From an uncultured Fenollaria sp. (GTDB taxonomy: Bacteria > Bacillota > Clostridia > Tissierellales > Peptoniphilaceae): a stretch of DNA of 5,896 nucleotides. Below are positions 4,669 to 5,896 of the stretch, in pieces. The position numbers and the translations under genes are program-made. Under the pieces are notes generated by a model. The model saw only the letters and a list, made by a program, of their open reading frames with translations. It did not search any database and had not been told where the DNA came from. The DNA lies in the NCBI RefSeq assembly GCF_946221515.1, contig NZ_CAMJVK010000050.1:1-5896 (forward strand), given 5' to 3'. Positions within the stretch are counted from its first letter, which is position 1. Every line of letters begins with the position of its first letter.

Positions 4669-5896
4669 GATTTAATAAAACTGCATTTAAACTTGCGTTG
4701 AAGTCCTCTTGCGAGTGCCTTTCTTCGCGCATGCAAGTGAATCTGTCGCCACCGCAAACGATACAAGTCCTCTTCGCATAGCCAAGCTCAGTCCTCGATA
4801 TAGGCTTAAGATTAGTATCAATAACGTCAATGTCTACAAAGCGCATAAAGTCATGCTCTTCTTCTAAGCGCACAAATTTTTTCTTCTCATCAAGTGCCTC
4901 GCCATTAGCTAGGTAGATGGCTGAGTAATTGTCCTCGTCTTCATATACGCACTCGTACGAAGATAAATACATTTTTGCCGCCTTGTAAATGGGCTCAAAC
5001 TCATCCTTGTCCTTATGCATGCCCTTTATATTTAGATTAAGAGTGATGATTGGCTTATTCCGATCCTCCATCGCCTTAGTTATAATCCCCCATCTTTCTT
5101 CCTTATTATATAGAAAGTCATTCATATAAGAAGCTAAAAAATCATCCATCCGCTTGAAAAAGTAAACAAGTTCGATAGTGTCAGCGCAGCCGCCAGTCGA
5201 AATGTTCTTCTCAGTGTAAACTTTGTCCATAGCCTTAATCTCTTCGTCAAAATTTTTGCTATCTAATACCTTTTTCGCGTAGTCTTTGGAAAAAGCAAGA
5301 CCAGATTCACCAACTCTTTTTATAGTCGTCGTATCATCAAGAGTTGAAACGATGTAGATGTAAGTCCTTAAGAAGTCCTCTGTCTTTTTATAAAATTCAT
5401 AAGCATCAAGAGCAGTCTTAAAACCATTCTTCGCCTCAAACCTGATACCCGAATGCTTAGCATTATTTTGATAGATACGCATACCATTCGAGTCCTGCAT
5501 CTCTTTTTTATTAAAATCATCAAAAATATTTGCGCAAAGCTTTTTTACATATTCACTAATTAGATCAATGGTAATGTATTTGTTGTCATAATAAAGCCTA
5601 GCTATGGCAGAAGCGATGACACCAAGAGTAAAGATGGCGCCCTTGTGTGTGTTTATACCGCCTGTCGCCTCATACATCATCTCTTCATACTTCATGCCAA
5701 TGGGCCTGATTGCTTCAAAAGTATCGGTAAAAGTGTTTTTTCTGTACGACACTTCTATTATCTCAAAAAAATAGCCTTTAAGAGATGAAATGCTCCTTAA
5801 AAAAACATCATAATCCATGTCTGCGTGTGGGCCAGAGTCACGTCCATCAACACAGCCAGGCTTAGGTGTTAAATCAAGTTCATCTTTTAAAGACTG
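4658..5896 (-). CDS. CitG-CitX fusion: citrate lyase prosthetic-group synthesis and transfer, 5' end cut off
   Basis: The frame is open to the right edge. The ATG at 5818 is internal, because the 26 codons before it encode LTPKPGCVDGRDSGPHAD, the conserved CitG N-terminal motif. 412 residues are visible and the true start is outside. Visible residues about 9-265 are CitG, which makes triphosphoribosyl-dephospho-CoA from ATP and dephospho-CoA. Motifs are PIGM, ATGGINTHKGAIFTLG, AKHSGIRFEAKNG, GESGLAF and STGGCADTIELVYFF. The rest is CitX, which transfers the group to the citrate lyase acyl carrier subunit. It shows the N-terminal NKEERWG and KPIITLNLNIKG parts, then VDIDV, ISRTELGYAKRTCIVC and CMREERH. 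CitX lacks the Gly usual in the HPLGRL motif (here HDFMRF). Known bifunctional proteins usually have CitX first, so this order is reversed. The rest of a citrate lyase operon probably lies upstream (inference). Confidence 0.9.
   Translation of the reverse strand, partial: QSLKDELDLTPKPGCVDGRDSGPHADMDYDVFLRSISSLKGYFFEIIEVSYRKNTFTDTFEAIRPIGMKYEEMMYEATGGINTHKGAIFTLGVIASAIARLYYDNKYITIDLISEYVKKLCANIFDDFNKKEMQDSNGMRIYQNNAKHSGIRFEAKNGFKTALDAYEFYKKTEDFLRTYIYIVSTLDDTTTIKRVGESGLAFSKDYAKKVLDSKNFDEEIKAMDKVYTEKNISTGGCADTIELVYFFKRMDDFLASYMNDFLYNKEERWGIITKAMEDRNKPIITLNLNIKGMHKDKDEFEPIYKAAKMYLSSYECVYEDEDNYSAIYLANGEALDEKKKFVRLEEEHDFMRFVDIDVIDTNLKPISRTELGYAKRTCIVCGGDRFTCMREERHSQEDFNASLNAVLLNLDK

Noticed and set aside
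5816..5818. ATG at 5818 as the start of the CitG-CitX gene
   Set aside because: The 26 codons upstream encode the conserved CitG TPKPG motif, so the gene begins beyond the window.
1..5896. CRISPR array, insertion sequence, phage or defence genes
   Set aside because: I saw no regularly spaced repeats, transposase motifs, terminal inverted repeats or defence-system domains. The tRNA genes show no visible attachment-site duplication in this window.

Overview
The window looks like a piece of chromosome from a low-GC Gram-positive anaerobe (Bacillota, probably Clostridia or Tissierellia). The evidence is AT-rich intergenic DNA, strong AGGAGG-type ribosome binding sites, hairpin-plus-U terminators, a lipoprotein, a G5/M23 cell-wall peptidase and a citrate lyase maturation gene. 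The species cannot be named from the sequence alone. Every gene I can support lies on the minus strand, so the biological order runs from the right edge to the left.

Right part (5896 to about 4004): the 3' portion of a gene fusing a CitG domain (triphosphoribosyl-dephospho-CoA synthase) to a CitX domain (holo-citrate-lyase synthase). Its reading frame stays open past the right edge. A textbook promoter (TTGACA, 17 bp, TATAAT) sits across its stop codon. It is followed almost immediately by tadA, the tRNA wobble adenosine deaminase. tadA is directly abutted, with no gap, by tRNA-Ser(CGA), followed 15 bases later by tRNA-Arg(CCU).

Middle (3975 to 1508): 28 bases after tRNA-Arg begins a membrane-anchored G5/M23 peptidase gene with a GTG start and a perfect AAGGAGG site. 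One base after its stop begins a lipoprotein with a DUF3887-like region and an alpha/beta hydrolase domain. A strong terminator closes this unit. The promoter before tadA may therefore drive tadA, two tRNAs, a peptidoglycan hydrolase and a lipoprotein esterase as one mixed RNA/protein transcript.

Left part (1508 to 1): three small units. A 57-residue two-helix membrane protein has its ribosome binding site touching the tail of the preceding terminator. A 144-residue two-helix membrane protein of unknown function has its own promoter region and terminator. A P-loop GTPase runs off the left edge. The last two genes share an identical 18-base sequence just upstream, containing TATAAT.

I found no CRISPR array, transposon, phage gene or recognisable defence system, and nothing I would call a new system. 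The points most worth checking are the CitG-CitX domain order, the probable leaderless start of tadA, the tadA/tRNA/cell-wall transcript, and the shared 18-base upstream element. No gene-free stretch exceeds 300 bases.
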